The notes: generated from the letters alone by a model not told the origin. 55,125 bases of DNA from an uncultured Pelosinus sp. (GCA_900550105.1 URQW01000014.1:1-55125), one strand, 5' to 3'. Counted from the stretch's first letter, positions 34,572-42,583 are shown. A program made the numbers and translations.

Positions 34572-36047
34572 TTAGGCCGGAAGAGAAGCTTTCTTCGTCT
34601 CAACGGTTGATAAATCGCTTTCATGATAAGCTTCAAAACGTCGCTTCACTTCTGCATCCTGTTTTGTCAGTAAGCTCACAATCACAGCAACAATTAAATT
34701 CAAGAACAAGGCAATAAGGCCTTTGTTAATGCCCCAGGGAGCGACGCCACCTAAAAACAGATAAGCAATTCCTAATGCCAAACCACTAATCACGCCCCAC
34801 TGAGTGGAGCGTTTCCAGAAAAATCCGAATAAAATAGCCACTACTGGCTGAGTAAATCCAAAATATCCCAGAGCGAGTAAATTTGCTACAAGATTTGGCG
34901 AGAAAATAGCGAAATAGACGCCTAATCCTAGTGATACAGCCATCATAATTCTAGCGCCTAAAATCAGTTCTTGTTCCGCTAAATTAGGCTTTACAACAGC
35001 AAGAATATTTTTAGAAAACAAGCCTGAAATGCTAAGGGCGGCAACGGCCATAAATAAGATCGCCGTAAGCGCGGCGCCAGCGGCAATAAGTCCTACTAAC
35101 CAGCTAGGCAGAAGTTTTACCGCCGCCGCAAGTAAAGCATAATCAGCTTTTTCCAAGCCGGGAATAGCCACTAAACTATAATAAGCAGCTATAACTAAAA
35201 AGGGGAACATAATCATGTAAAGCGGCATAAAAATTGCGTTACGACGTAAATTTTTTGCATTTTTGCTGGACATGGTCGCCTGCAAATTAGTCGGCGAGAC
35301 ATAGAAGCCAAGCATTTGAAACAGTATTGTAGAGATGGTAAAAGTAGTACCTGCCGTAAGCGGCTCGGAGGTCACAGTAAGAAGTTGCGGTGTTTTTGCC
35401 TCTACTGCGCGAAAAATCCCTTCAACGCCACCGGGCATGGCCATGACAGCGGCTATCCCAACAGCGGCAACCGCTAAAATTAACAACGCATCCTTCAAAA
35501 CGCTTACATAAGCGGACGCGCGGATTCCGGCAAGCCACAAATAAGCAAAGGCCAAAACAGCGCCAATAATCGCTGCAGGTTCAAAAGAAATTCCTAAATC
35601 AAGATAATGAAATACAATCCCCATCCCGGTAATCTGAAACTGAATTAATGGGATAAAGAAAACAATACCAATTGCTGCAACAATGACTTCTAATCCCTTG
35701 CTATTAAATCGCCAGCCAATCACATCAGCTACCGTTGTAGCTTTAGCTAATTGCCCCATACGCCACACCGCAGGGTTTAAAAAATATCCTACAACGTAGG
35801 CAAGTAGAATGTAACAAAAAAACCAGACACCGTAATTAGCGCCTTTAGAATAAATCGAACCAGGTGCGCCTAACAATGTACCAATCGAATAAATCTCGCC
35901 GACAGAAATAAAAAACAAAAGAAAAGAACCAAAGGAACCGCTTGCTTTTAACATATCATCCATACTATTTTTGATACTTCCTCGTCTTGCTAAAAGGGCA
36001 AGACCTAAAGATAATATCATAATCAGAGAAAATACTAACATTGCCAT
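34572..36047 (-). CDS. Sodium:solute symporter (SSS family)
   Basis: Na+-driven uptake carrier of 491 aa with about 13 transmembrane helices. The SSS signature is present in the segments YSIGTLLGAPGSIYSKGANYG, KATTVADVIGWRF, GIRASAYVSVLKDALL and GFTQPVVAILFGFFWKRSTQWG. The substrate is not readable. It is preceded 54 bases upstream by a DUF3311 protein and followed by the amidohydrolase, giving a probable uptake-plus-hydrolysis operon. GGAGGGGG precedes the ATG. Confidence 0.92.
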   Translation of the reverse strand: MAMLVFSLIMILSLGLALLARRGSIKNSMDDMLKASGSFGSFLLFFISVGEIYSIGTLLGAPGSIYSKGANYGVWFFCYILLAYVVGYFLNPAVWRMGQLAKATTVADVIGWRFNSKGLEVIVAAIGIVFFIPLIQFQITGMGIVFHYLDLGISFEPAAIIGAVLAFAYLWLAGIRASAYVSVLKDALLILAVAAVGIAAVMAMPGGVEGIFRAVEAKTPQLLTVTSEPLTAGTTFTISTILFQMLGFYVSPTNLQATMSSKNAKNLRRNAIFMPLYMIMFPFLVIAAYYSLVAIPGLEKADYALLAAAVKLLPSWLVGLIAAGAALTAILFMAVAALSISGLFSKNILAVVKPNLAEQELILGARIMMAVSLGLGVYFAIFSPNLVANLLALGYFGFTQPVVAILFGFFWKRSTQWGVISGLALGIAYLFLGGVAPWGINKGLIALFLNLIVAVIVSLLTKQDAEVKRRFEAYHESDLSTVETKKASLPA

Positions 36048-36101
36048 AAAATCCCCCTCCTCTATCTTTTTAGTTAAAAATAGTTTTATAAATAATTATT
36101 T

Positions 36102-36311
36102 TCACCAATCAGCTCTTTTGTTTAAAGGGTCTACTTTATAAGCAGCGAATAGGCAAACGGAAGTAAGAAATAACCACAAAAACATCCAGAAATAATTGAA
36201 AGGAAAGCCCAATACAAAAGGTTCAACTTTGTTCCATAAGGGGAATAACAACACAATGGCCGTTAACGGAATAATAAACCCCATTAAAATTGTCAAAAAT
36301 CTTCCATTCAT
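36102..36311 (-). CDS. DUF3311-type small membrane partner of the symporter
   Basis: A 69-aa protein with two transmembrane segments (about 6-26 and 38-58). LFPLWNKVEPFVLGFPFNYFWMF matches DUF3311 in its two blocks (P...N, LGFPF..FW). Such small proteins are commonly encoded next to SSS carriers and may form part of the transporter. AGGAG lies 10 bases before the ATG. Upstream is an intrinsic terminator in the leader, so expression is likely attenuated. Confidence 0.8.
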   Translation of the reverse strand: MNGRFLTILMGFIIPLTAIVLLFPLWNKVEPFVLGFPFNYFWMFLWLFLTSVCLFAAYKVDPLNKRADW

Positions 36312-36392
36312 TTCGCATCCACTCCTTTTTTATGTAAAAAAATAAAGCCATCATAAATGAGGCTTTGCAACGATGCAAATACTTTTTTAAAC

Positions 36393-36427
36393 AAAAAACG
36401 CAAGACAGCAATATATCCTGTCTTGCG
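36393..36427 (-). terminator. Leader terminator upstream of the DUF3311-symporter operon
   Basis: CGCAAGACAG and CTGTCTTGCG form a perfect 10-base stem, followed on the minus strand by TTTTTTG. It lies 80 bases ahead of the DUF3311 start and downstream of the operator-like repeats, with no gene in between, so it looks like an attenuator. No known riboswitch fits the 50-base leader. Confidence 0.8.
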
Positions 36428-36474
36428 CCATCGCAATCATTTTTCAGTCTTAAATCATTACCATACAGGTAACT

Positions 36475-36491
36475 TTGTTATACTATAACAA
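36475..36491. repeat. Operator-like palindrome, copy A
   Basis: TTGTTATACTATAACAA is a perfect 8+1+8 palindrome in the spacer between the symporter operon and the diguanylate cyclase gene. It resembles copies B and C and contains a TATAGT -10-like hexamer on the minus strand. Confidence 0.6.
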
Positions 36492-36510
36492 GATTCAAAT
36501 TAAAAATCTA

Positions 36511-36527
36511 TAGTTATAATGAACAAA
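36511..36527. repeat. Operator-like repeat, copy B
   Basis: TAGTTATAATGAACAAA shares GTTATAATGAACAAA with copy C 180 bases downstream. It contains a TATAAT hexamer and is preceded by AATCTATA, also repeated before copy C. Confidence 0.6.
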
Positions 36528-36690
36528 GTTTTTGCTCATTTTTAGCTAAAAGCAACAAAAAACTCAAAAGATCTCATGACAAAGAACAAAGCTTCCACCA
36601 AGGTTTCTAGAGAGAATAAAACCCTAGATTTTTTTTGCATTTCTTCCCTGACAACAATATAAACAGGTTCCAATTTATAAAATCTATGTA

Positions 36691-36707
36691 TTGTTATAAT
36701 GAACAAA
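36691..36707. repeat. Operator-like repeat, copy C
   Basis: TTGTTATAATGAACAAA has TTGTT/AACAA ends like copy A and a TATAAT (36695-36700), 56 bases before the diguanylate cyclase start. It may be both the -10 region of that gene and a regulator site. Confidence 0.6.
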
Positions 36708-36755
36708 ATACCGTAAAATTTATATCAAAATAATCATGATGGGTAGGATGATTCC

Positions 36756-38249
36756 ATGCGGCTTTTTCATAAAATTACCCTTTTATTGAGCTTGTCAATC
36801 ATCTTAACAAGTTTCATGCAATTTATCGTTTTTGATAAAGTATTTATTTCTGACACAGATTCACTCCTCTTAGATATTAATGAGCAAGCCGCCAATAATA
36901 TGAGCAGCCAGCTTTCCGATTATTTCGCTAAAGTGGAAAAAAATCTGCGAATTATTGCCGAAGATGAGAGTATTCGAGGAAGCCAAGAGTTGCTTGATAA
37001 AGCAAATGCCTTAATGCCGGAAGTAGATATGATTATTATTACCGATCAAAAAGGCGATATGGTACGCTTATCAGGCAATGAATATCGTCCCGTCTTTTTC
37101 AATGTATCAGACAGATATTATTTTAAACAAGTCATTACTGGGCGAACTTATATCAGTGATGTCTTAAAATCAGTCATGAATTTTAAAGTGATTACGATTG
37201 CTGTCCCCATCATGAACAACGGCCAGGTTACAGGAGCCGTAATTGGCTCGATAAAACTAGACAGAAGTACCTTTGCTTCTCTATTTGATAATAAACGCTT
37301 TGGCCGTAACGGTTATATTGCCCTGCTGGATCGGCAAGGCACGATCGTCTACCACCCCAATAAAGAACGAATTGGTCAAAACACAGCGTATTTTGATCAA
37401 CTAGACCACGAAGAAGGCGCTAAAATGTTAACAGCGCCTTCGGAAACGATGCAATATGTGGGCTACAGCAAAGTACCCGATCTCGGCTGGATTGTAACTG
37501 TCAGCACCCCGACAGAAGATATTGTACGTAGCCGCAATATGCTTGTCTACGAAAATCTCTTCTTATCGCTTCTTGGTATTATCGCAATCATTGTTATTGG
37601 ACTTTACATCGCTAAAGGTTATACAGCGGCACTAGAACAACTCATTCAATCTTTCAGTAGTCTAAAAAAGGGCAACTATAAAAAACTGAATCCTCTTGAT
37701 TATGCCAAAGAGTTTCGCCAAATGGCGCTTGTCTACAATAACACAATTGAAACGCTAGCAGAAATCCATACAAACTTAGAAGAAGCCGCCGATAAGGATT
37801 CTTTAACAGGTGCTTACAACCGTCGCGCTTTTGACCAAGAATTAAGCCGCTGCCAAACAGATCTCTGTGCTGAATCGATCGGACTGCTGCTCCTAGATAT
37901 TGATTATTTTAAACGTCTCAATGATACCGACGGACACTTAGTTGGGGACGATATTCTAAAAAAATTTACGAAAATCATGCAAGACATTGCCGGAAACCAA
38001 GCCGTATTTCGCTTTGGCGGTGATGAGTTTGCCATTATTTTACGCAACTTTTCCAAAGAGGAGTTATTTGCCTTAGCGGAAACCATTCGTTTAAGCAGCC
38101 AAACATCACTAAACGGCTGTACCGTAAGTATTGGCCTAGCAAAATTCCCTGATGACATAACCTCTCTTGACGAGTTAGTCGCCTGTGCTGATAAAGCACT
38201 CTACCTTAGCAAACGAAGCAAAAACAAAGTGACACTATATTCACCGTAA
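36756..38249 (+). CDS. Cache-sensor diguanylate cyclase (GGDEF)
   Basis: Makes c-di-GMP from two GTP in response to an extracellular ligand. The 497-aa protein has TM1 (about 8-26), an extracellular dCache domain (30-258, with VIITDQKGDM-like PAS strands and DRYYFKQ), TM2 (268-288), a HAMP-like linker and a GGDEF domain (345-495: DSLTGAYNRRAF, DIDYFKRLNDTDGH, GGDEF at 421-425). The A-site is intact; no RxxD inhibitory site is seen upstream of GGDEF, and there is no EAL or HD-GYP domain. Two c-di-GMP riboswitches lie within about 18 kb of it. Confidence 0.93.
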   Translation: MRLFHKITLLLSLSIILTSFMQFIVFDKVFISDTDSLLLDINEQAANNMSSQLSDYFAKVEKNLRIIAEDESIRGSQELLDKANALMPEVDMIIITDQKGDMVRLSGNEYRPVFFNVSDRYYFKQVITGRTYISDVLKSVMNFKVITIAVPIMNNGQVTGAVIGSIKLDRSTFASLFDNKRFGRNGYIALLDRQGTIVYHPNKERIGQNTAYFDQLDHEEGAKMLTAPSETMQYVGYSKVPDLGWIVTVSTPTEDIVRSRNMLVYENLFLSLLGIIAIIVIGLYIAKGYTAALEQLIQSFSSLKKGNYKKLNPLDYAKEFRQMALVYNNTIETLAEIHTNLEEAADKDSLTGAYNRRAFDQELSRCQTDLCAESIGLLLLDIDYFKRLNDTDGHLVGDDILKKFTKIMQDIAGNQAVFRFGGDEFAIILRNFSKEELFALAETIRLSSQTSLNGCTVSIGLAKFPDDITSLDELVACADKALYLSKRSKNKVTLYSP

Positions 38250-38257
38250 TGAGTTCC

Positions 38258-39238
38258 TCATAACAGGCCACTCAGATGCTGCACAAATAAAGAAGCAAAA
38301 GCGACTGCCGCCCAGCATACTGAACCTAATAAAATGGGTCGTACGCCATTTTTCACAAGTTCAACCAACCGAGTATTGAGGCCGATGGCACTCATGGCCA
38401 TCATGATTGCAAATTTGCCGCAAGATCCTAATAATCCAGCTAGACTTTCCGGCAAAACTCCCGCTGTATGAACCAGCGAGGCAACAACGAACCATAAAAT
38501 AAACCAAGGAAATATTCTCTGAAACGAAAAAGAGTTTTTCTGTTTATTGCGATAAGCCATGACACCAGCCAATAAGAGGCAGATGGGAACAATCATCAAG
38601 GCCCGCGTCAATTTGACTATCGTAGCATAACTGCCTGCCGCATCACTGTAAGAGTAAGCCGCGGCAACAACCGAAGAAGTATCATTGATAGCCGTGCCAG
38701 CCCACATACCAAAACCAGTATCAGATAACTGCCAATAGTGTCCTAAAAAGGGAAACAAAAATACAGCAGCTACATTGAATAAGAAAATAGTAGAAATAGA
38801 AAAAGCAATTTCTTTATCTTTTGCTGCAATCACCGGAGCTACAGCAGCAATGGCTGAGCCGCCGCAAATTGCGGTACCAGCGCCAATCAGCAGCGTTGTC
38901 TTACGATCAAGCTTTAATAATTTCCCCACTAAGTAAGCTACGCCAAAAGCGGTAAGCAAAGTAAAAATCATTACAGAAAAAGATTTCGCGCCTATAGCTG
39001 CTACTTCAAACAGATTCATCTCAAATCCTAAAAGAATAACTGCATACTGCAAAATCTTCTTGCCAGTAAACGAAATGCCAGCTTCTAAAATTTGCGGGCG
39101 TTTCACGCTTGCAAAAATCATCCCCAACACAATGCCAAAAACAGGTCCGCCAATAATCGGATAATATAGTCCTAAAGTATAAGCAACCGCCGCAAATAAA
39201 AAAGAAAGTCCAATCCCATACAGCTTTTCTTGTTTCAT
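38258..39238 (-). CDS. yeiH: YeiH-family putative sulfate/sulfite exporter (UPF0324)
   Basis: An inner-membrane protein of 326 aa with about nine to ten helices. Members are annotated as sulfate/sulfite exporters on weak evidence. Visible: IIGGPVFGIVLGM, GTAICGGSAIAAVAPVI, FGMWAGTAINDTSSVVAAAY and AMSAIGLNTRLVELVKNGVRP, the family's four conserved stretches. It is divergent from a LysR gene, the usual YeiH-YeiE arrangement. AAGGAG precedes the ATG by 9 bases. Confidence 0.9.
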   Translation of the reverse strand: MKQEKLYGIGLSFLFAAVAYTLGLYYPIIGGPVFGIVLGMIFASVKRPQILEAGISFTGKKILQYAVILLGFEMNLFEVAAIGAKSFSVMIFTLLTAFGVAYLVGKLLKLDRKTTLLIGAGTAICGGSAIAAVAPVIAAKDKEIAFSISTIFLFNVAAVFLFPFLGHYWQLSDTGFGMWAGTAINDTSSVVAAAYSYSDAAGSYATIVKLTRALMIVPICLLLAGVMAYRNKQKNSFSFQRIFPWFILWFVVASLVHTAGVLPESLAGLLGSCGKFAIMMAMSAIGLNTRLVELVKNGVRPILLGSVCWAAVAFASLFVQHLSGLL

Positions 39239-39278
39239 CGATAAATCTCCTTTCCTGTCTTGGTTTGTAGTCTAGCAC

Positions 39279-39307
39279 TTGCGGTAAAATAAGTAAAATA
39301 GTATAAT
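39279..39307 (+). promoter_or_regulatory. Promoter of the yeiH-linked LysR gene
   Basis: TTGCGG (39279-39284), a 17-base spacer and perfect TATAAT (39302-39307), 40 bases before the gene. Confidence 0.6.
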
Positions 39308-39347
39308 TTGATAAAAACAATAGGTAAAACTATATAAGGGGATTTTT

Positions 39348-40235
39348 ATGACATTACGCCATCTGCGAATTTTCCTTGCCGTATGCGATGAGAATAATAT
39401 GACCCGAGCGGCCCGAAGCCTGCATATGACGCAGCCCTCCGTCAGTTTAGCGGTACAAGAACTGGAAGAACATTATGAAGCTCTCTTATTTGAACGATTG
39501 GGACGCAAACTTTTTCTAACTGAAGCTGGCCGTCGCCTTCTTGTATATGCCCGTCACATCATTCATTTAAATAAACAAGCCGAAGACGAAATGCACTCTT
39601 TCGGAAAGACCAGTCGGCTGCGCCTTGGATCTAGTGTAACAATTGGTGAAGCTCTGCTTATAGATCTTCTAATTTATAACCAGCAGACAAATCCCCAGCA
39701 GGAAATTTTCTCAGAAATTCACAACACAGCAGAACTAGAAGCGATGCTTTTAAAAGATGAACTCGACCTGGCCTTAGTAGAAGGCGAAATTCACTCGGAA
39801 TATTTACACAGTCAACCTTTTCTCCAGGATGAATTGATTTGTATTGTTTCGCCCCAAAATAGTCTAGCAACGAAAAATCACTTAAAAGCAAAAGAAATTG
39901 CCTCACTCGGTTTTTTCGTACGTGAAAGCGGCAGCGGAACAAGGGAACTATTTGAAAAAGCTATGAAAGAACAAGGCTATACCTATACAGTGATTGGCGT
40001 CTATAATAACGCAGAAACCATAAAAAAAGCCGTTATGGCCAATTTAGGTATTAGTGTCATTTCACGTCAAGCTGTCCGCCACGAATTAGCTGATGGCACT
40101 TTAATCGCTTTGACGATAAAAGAACTCTCCTTGCAACGAAATTTTTCGCTTGTCTATCATAAAAATAAATATCTTTCACCGTCGTTACAACAATTTATCA
40201 ACTACTGTCTAACACTTGAAACAAAATCGAAGTAG
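39348..40235 (+). CDS. LysR-family regulator (CysL/YeiE-like)
   Basis: A 295-aa LTTR: winged helix at residues 1-60 (MTLRHLRIFLAVCDENNMTRAA; TQPSVSLAVQELEEHY), linker, then a PBP-like sensor domain (about 88-290) with the FVRESGSGTRELFE anion-binding segment typical of CysL/YeiE-type regulators. It is divergent from the yeiH gene and very likely controls it. AAGGGGA lies before the ATG. It is followed after 70 bases by the dioxygenase gene, which has its own SD and may be separate. Confidence 0.92.
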   Translation: MTLRHLRIFLAVCDENNMTRAARSLHMTQPSVSLAVQELEEHYEALLFERLGRKLFLTEAGRRLLVYARHIIHLNKQAEDEMHSFGKTSRLRLGSSVTIGEALLIDLLIYNQQTNPQQEIFSEIHNTAELEAMLLKDELDLALVEGEIHSEYLHSQPFLQDELICIVSPQNSLATKNHLKAKEIASLGFFVRESGSGTRELFEKAMKEQGYTYTVIGVYNNAETIKKAVMANLGISVISRQAVRHELADGTLIALTIKELSLQRNFSLVYHKNKYLSPSLQQFINYCLTLETKSK

Positions 40236-40305
40236 GCCATATCTAATAAGAACTTTACGCTGACTAATAAGATAAATAGAAGATCTTAGTAAGGAGGCGT
40301 TTGTC

Positions 40306-41091
40306 ATGACACAACAAAAATCCAAAATGCCTGTCCTCTTTATCGGACACGGTTCTCCCATGAATGCCATAGATAATAACAAATACGCAAAAACTTGGAG
40401 CGAAATCGGTCAAAGCTTACCGCGGCCAGAAGCGATTCTGGCAATTTCCGCCCATTGGTATACGGCAGGTACTAGAATCACCGACGCCAAAGAACCTAAA
40501 ACAGTTTATGACATGTATGGTTTTCCCAAAGAATTGTATCAAGTTCAGTATCCTGCACCAGGTTCACCCCATTTCGCCCAGATTACAAAAAATTTAATTA
40601 GCAGTCCTGTAGCTATTGATAATAGCTGGGGACTTGATCACGGATCTTGGTCCGTTCTACATCGCCTCTATCCGCAAGCTGATATCCCCGTATATCAGCT
40701 AAGCGTTGACAGAAATGCCTCTGCCGCCAAGCATTTTCAAATTGGTCAGGAAATCCGCCAATTAAGAGAACAAGGGGTTCTTATTTTCGCTAGCGGCAAT
40801 GTAGTCCACAACCTTTCCCGTATCGCCTGGGACTTAGAAACAGGCTATGATTGGGCCGAATCCTTCGATCACTATATTAAAACAAACATCATCGCTAAAA
40901 ATTATCAGGCAGTTATTGATTATTCTCAAGCTGGCCCAGCGGCAAACCTTGCCTTTCCTGAGCCGGATCACTTTTATCCCCTGCTTTACGCCCTTGGTGC
41001 GACAGGTTCTAACGACCAACTTTCCATTTTTAATGATTCTTGTACACTAGGTTCTTTATCAATGACAAGCTATCGCTTTGATGAGGTTTAA
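40306..41091 (+). CDS. ygiD: YgiD/LigB-type extradiol dioxygenase (4,5-DOPA dioxygenase family)
   Basis: A 261-aa zinc- or iron-dependent class III extradiol dioxygenase. Metal ligands are visible in IGHGSPMN, ISAHWY and LDHGSW, plus ASGNVVHNLS and PDHFYPLLYALG in the second half. The family opens catechol rings; in a strict anaerobe the O2-dependent reaction is puzzling, so a different use is possible. AAGGAGG lies 9 bases before the ATG. It ends at a bidirectional terminator shared with the Spo0E-like gene. Confidence 0.9.
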   Translation: MTQQKSKMPVLFIGHGSPMNAIDNNKYAKTWSEIGQSLPRPEAILAISAHWYTAGTRITDAKEPKTVYDMYGFPKELYQVQYPAPGSPHFAQITKNLISSPVAIDNSWGLDHGSWSVLHRLYPQADIPVYQLSVDRNASAAKHFQIGQEIRQLREQGVLIFASGNVVHNLSRIAWDLETGYDWAESFDHYIKTNIIAKNYQAVIDYSQAGPAANLAFPEPDHFYPLLYALGATGSNDQLSIFNDSCTLGSLSMTSYRFDEV

Positions 41092-41116
41092 TCCTAAAGG
41101 TATCAAAAAAAATAAA

Positions 41117-41160
41117 AATGCGGCTGTTCTGACAAAATCTTGTCAAAACAGCCGCATTTT
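41117..41160. terminator. Bidirectional terminator
   Basis: AATGCGGCTGTT and AACAGCCGCATT form a long stem with an inner GACAA/TTGTC stem. T-runs follow in both directions, serving ygiD (+) and the Spo0E-like gene (-). Confidence 0.92.
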
Positions 41161-41162
41161 AC

Positions 41163-41321
41163 TTACGCTAATCTTCTTCGCAATAGCTGATATTCTTTCA
41201 CTTTTTCATCTAAAATTTTATTTAACTTAATTGCTTCAGTGGATAAAGAACCTTTGTGCGCAAGAACATCAATTAAAGCTAAACGATGCTTCTCGATTTC
41301 TTCTTGCAATTCTTTTAACAT
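41163..41321 (-). CDS. Spo0E-like sporulation aspartyl-phosphatase (52 aa)
   Basis: Small helical-hairpin protein of the Spo0E family, which removes phosphate from Spo0A~P and so opposes sporulation. MLKELQEEIEKHRLAL forms helix 1; LSTEAIKLNKILDEKVKEYQ forms helix 2 and matches the family signature (S-x-E...L-x-x-x-LD-x-x-x-x-x-Y), although the usual SQELD reads NKILD. The ATG at 41321 is 20 bases from GGAGG, so translation may start at a non-canonical upstream codon or be coupled through a three-codon ORF (ATG ATA TGT TAA) that begins between. It lies behind a c-di-GMP riboswitch and ends at the terminator after ygiD. Confidence 0.82.
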   Translation of the reverse strand: MLKELQEEIEKHRLALIDVLAHKGSLSTEAIKLNKILDEKVKEYQLLRRRLA

Positions 41322-41352
41322 ATCATAAATAATTACAATCTCCTCCTGCTAC

Positions 41353-41385
41353 TAAAAATAAAGAAACCAGCCGAATGACTGGTTT
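41353..41385 (-). terminator. Riboswitch-controlled terminator ahead of the Spo0E-like gene
   Basis: AAACCAG and CTGGTTT pair around TCATTCGG, followed by TCTTTATTTTTA on the minus strand. TCGGC in the loop can also pair with GCCGA at the aptamer's 3' end, suggesting a mutually exclusive antiterminator. Confidence 0.82.
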
Positions 41386-41397
41386 AAATACAATTAT

Positions 41398-41488
41398 ATC
41401 AATCGGCAACCTGGCAATCATCGACATTCTGTCTTTAGACCCATGGCTTTGCGTCCCTACCTTTCGATAGGTTTGCCCATATTCATGT
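41398..41488 (-). promoter_or_regulatory. c-di-GMP-I (GEMM-I) riboswitch controlling the Spo0E-like gene
   Basis: The minus strand carries ATGGGCAAACC, a stem with GAAA loop, GGGACGCAAAGCC, ATGGGTCTAAAGAC, then GCCAGGTTGCCG. All GEMM-I blocks are present and match the first copy at 18912-19004 closely in the core. A terminator lies 13 bases downstream and the Spo0E-like gene follows. A consensus promoter stands upstream. Confidence 0.93.
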
Positions 41489-41531
41489 TGTCTTGTGATG
41501 CGAAAAATTGCTAACACAACTTGTTGGTATA

Positions 41532-41560
41532 ATATTACATCTCAGCAGCAAGGAAGTCAA
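41532..41560 (-). promoter_or_regulatory. Promoter of the riboswitch-Spo0E transcript
   Basis: TTGACT (41560-41555), 17-base spacer and TAATAT (41537-41532) on the minus strand, about 40 bases ahead of the aptamer. Confidence 0.7.
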
Positions 41561-41597
41561 GGTCTTTTGTCCCGGCTAACATGAAAAAAGTCCTAAC

Positions 41598-41933
41598 TTA
41601 TTGTAAATTTTTTGTTGCTGAACGAAAGCGACACTTTAAAACACCAAATAGATGCTGCAAGGCTAGTAAGGGATCTTTATAAATCATTTTAGGTCCAGCA
41701 TAGCGCATGACTGAAATAATCTGCTGACGTTTCTCTGGTTGATAGCAGTGAATCAAGCACTTCTCACAGACAGGCTTTTTCGCCTGAAACGGGCATTTCT
41801 CCAATCTTAGCCGGGCATAATGCAATAGTTCGCTGCATTCCTGACAAAGCTCCGAACGCTGTTGATGAACGCCTTGACAGTAGATAGAAATCAGTTTTTC
41901 TACACTTTTTTTCTCGCGATCCATTCTGTCCAT
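41598..41933 (-). CDS. Nitrous-oxide-stimulated promoter (NosP-like, PF11756) family protein
   Basis: An unstudied Cys-rich family of about 110 aa. Cysteines are arranged as a zinc-finger-like set: IYCQGVH, ELCQECSELLHYARLRLEKCPF, KPVCEKCLIHCYQPEKR, then VMRYAGPKMIYKDPLLALQHLF. The family name comes from an early association with a promoter and does not define function. It lies 23 bases downstream of the HD-domain gene, with GGGGGCG before the ATG, so they share a transcript. Confidence 0.85.
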   Translation of the reverse strand: MDRMDREKKSVEKLISIYCQGVHQQRSELCQECSELLHYARLRLEKCPFQAKKPVCEKCLIHCYQPEKRQQIISVMRYAGPKMIYKDPLLALQHLFGVLKCRFRSATKNLQ

Positions 41934-41956
41934 TTACCAAAATCGCCCCCAGCTAT

Positions 41957-42433
41957 CTAACGATTCCATCCGTACCGGTCCTCAGCCAGTCTTATTCCTG
42001 TAGCTGTTCTGAAGTTTTTTTCAATAATTCCTGGCATCTTTTCGCTGTGTCGATAAATTTCTTCCTCCTCAATATTTACGATCAAATCAGCTTCCCAAAT
42101 AATCTGAAAATCAAGTCCGTCATTTTTATCAGCCGTATGATGATGACCAACAATATAAGCCACGCGCTCAATCAGTTCTTTTGGTTTACCAAGCTGCTCC
42201 ATAAGCTGACGCACGACAGGCGGTCCTTCTAGCTCCTGATAAGGTCCCGCGGCAGAATGATATTTTTGCTCTGCCAATTTAATTCCGACGTCATGAAAAA
42301 CCGCTGTTGGAATGACAGTTTGAAGAATTTGTTCTGATACCTGTTCGCCAGCCATAATCGCTTCCGCTGCGCCCAGTACTTTCAGTGCGTGATTAATTCG
42401 CCTGCTGTCAGCAGCAAAATACTCTTTTAACAC
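41957..42433 (-). CDS. HD-domain phosphohydrolase-like protein
   Basis: A small metal-dependent HD-superfamily protein of 158 aa. The signature residues are in RRINHALKVLGAAEAI, TAVFHDVGIKLAE (the HD pair), GHHHTADK and WEADLIVNIEEE. The start chosen is the GTG at 42433 (AGGAGAG 9 bases upstream); a longer form from 42481 would need a weaker site. The substrate is unknown; nucleotides are possible. It precedes the NosP-like gene. Confidence 0.8.
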   Translation of the reverse strand: MLKEYFAADSRRINHALKVLGAAEAIMAGEQVSEQILQTVIPTAVFHDVGIKLAEQKYHSAAGPYQELEGPPVVRQLMEQLGKPKELIERVAYIVGHHHTADKNDGLDFQIIWEADLIVNIEEEEIYRHSEKMPGIIEKNFRTATGIRLAEDRYGWNR

Positions 42434-42543
42434 TACAATGTACTCTCCTGCACTTGTTCTACCCACTTGATCACCCCGCAAAATATATTAGTTTTATTAT
42501 AAAAACTTTATGGGCTTATTGCTGTTACTTTTATCACACCTAT

Positions 42544-42566
42544 AAAAAAAGACGCCTTGCGGCATC
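42544..42566 (-). terminator. Terminator after the 78-aa unknown gene
   Basis: GATGCC and GGCGTC pair around GCAA, followed by seven Ts on the minus strand. Confidence 0.8.
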
Positions 42567-42583
42567 TTCTTTCTCAGCACTAT

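Noticed and set aside
36223..36411. 62-aa minus-strand ORF overlapping the DUF3311 start
   Set aside because: Overlaps the real gene and the leader terminator; composition is that of a shadow frame.
36475..36707. Rex (NADH-sensor) operators
   Set aside because: TTGTT/AACAA ends resemble Rex sites, but lengths of 16-17 bases do not fit the 18-base Rex consensus, and copy C is imperfect.
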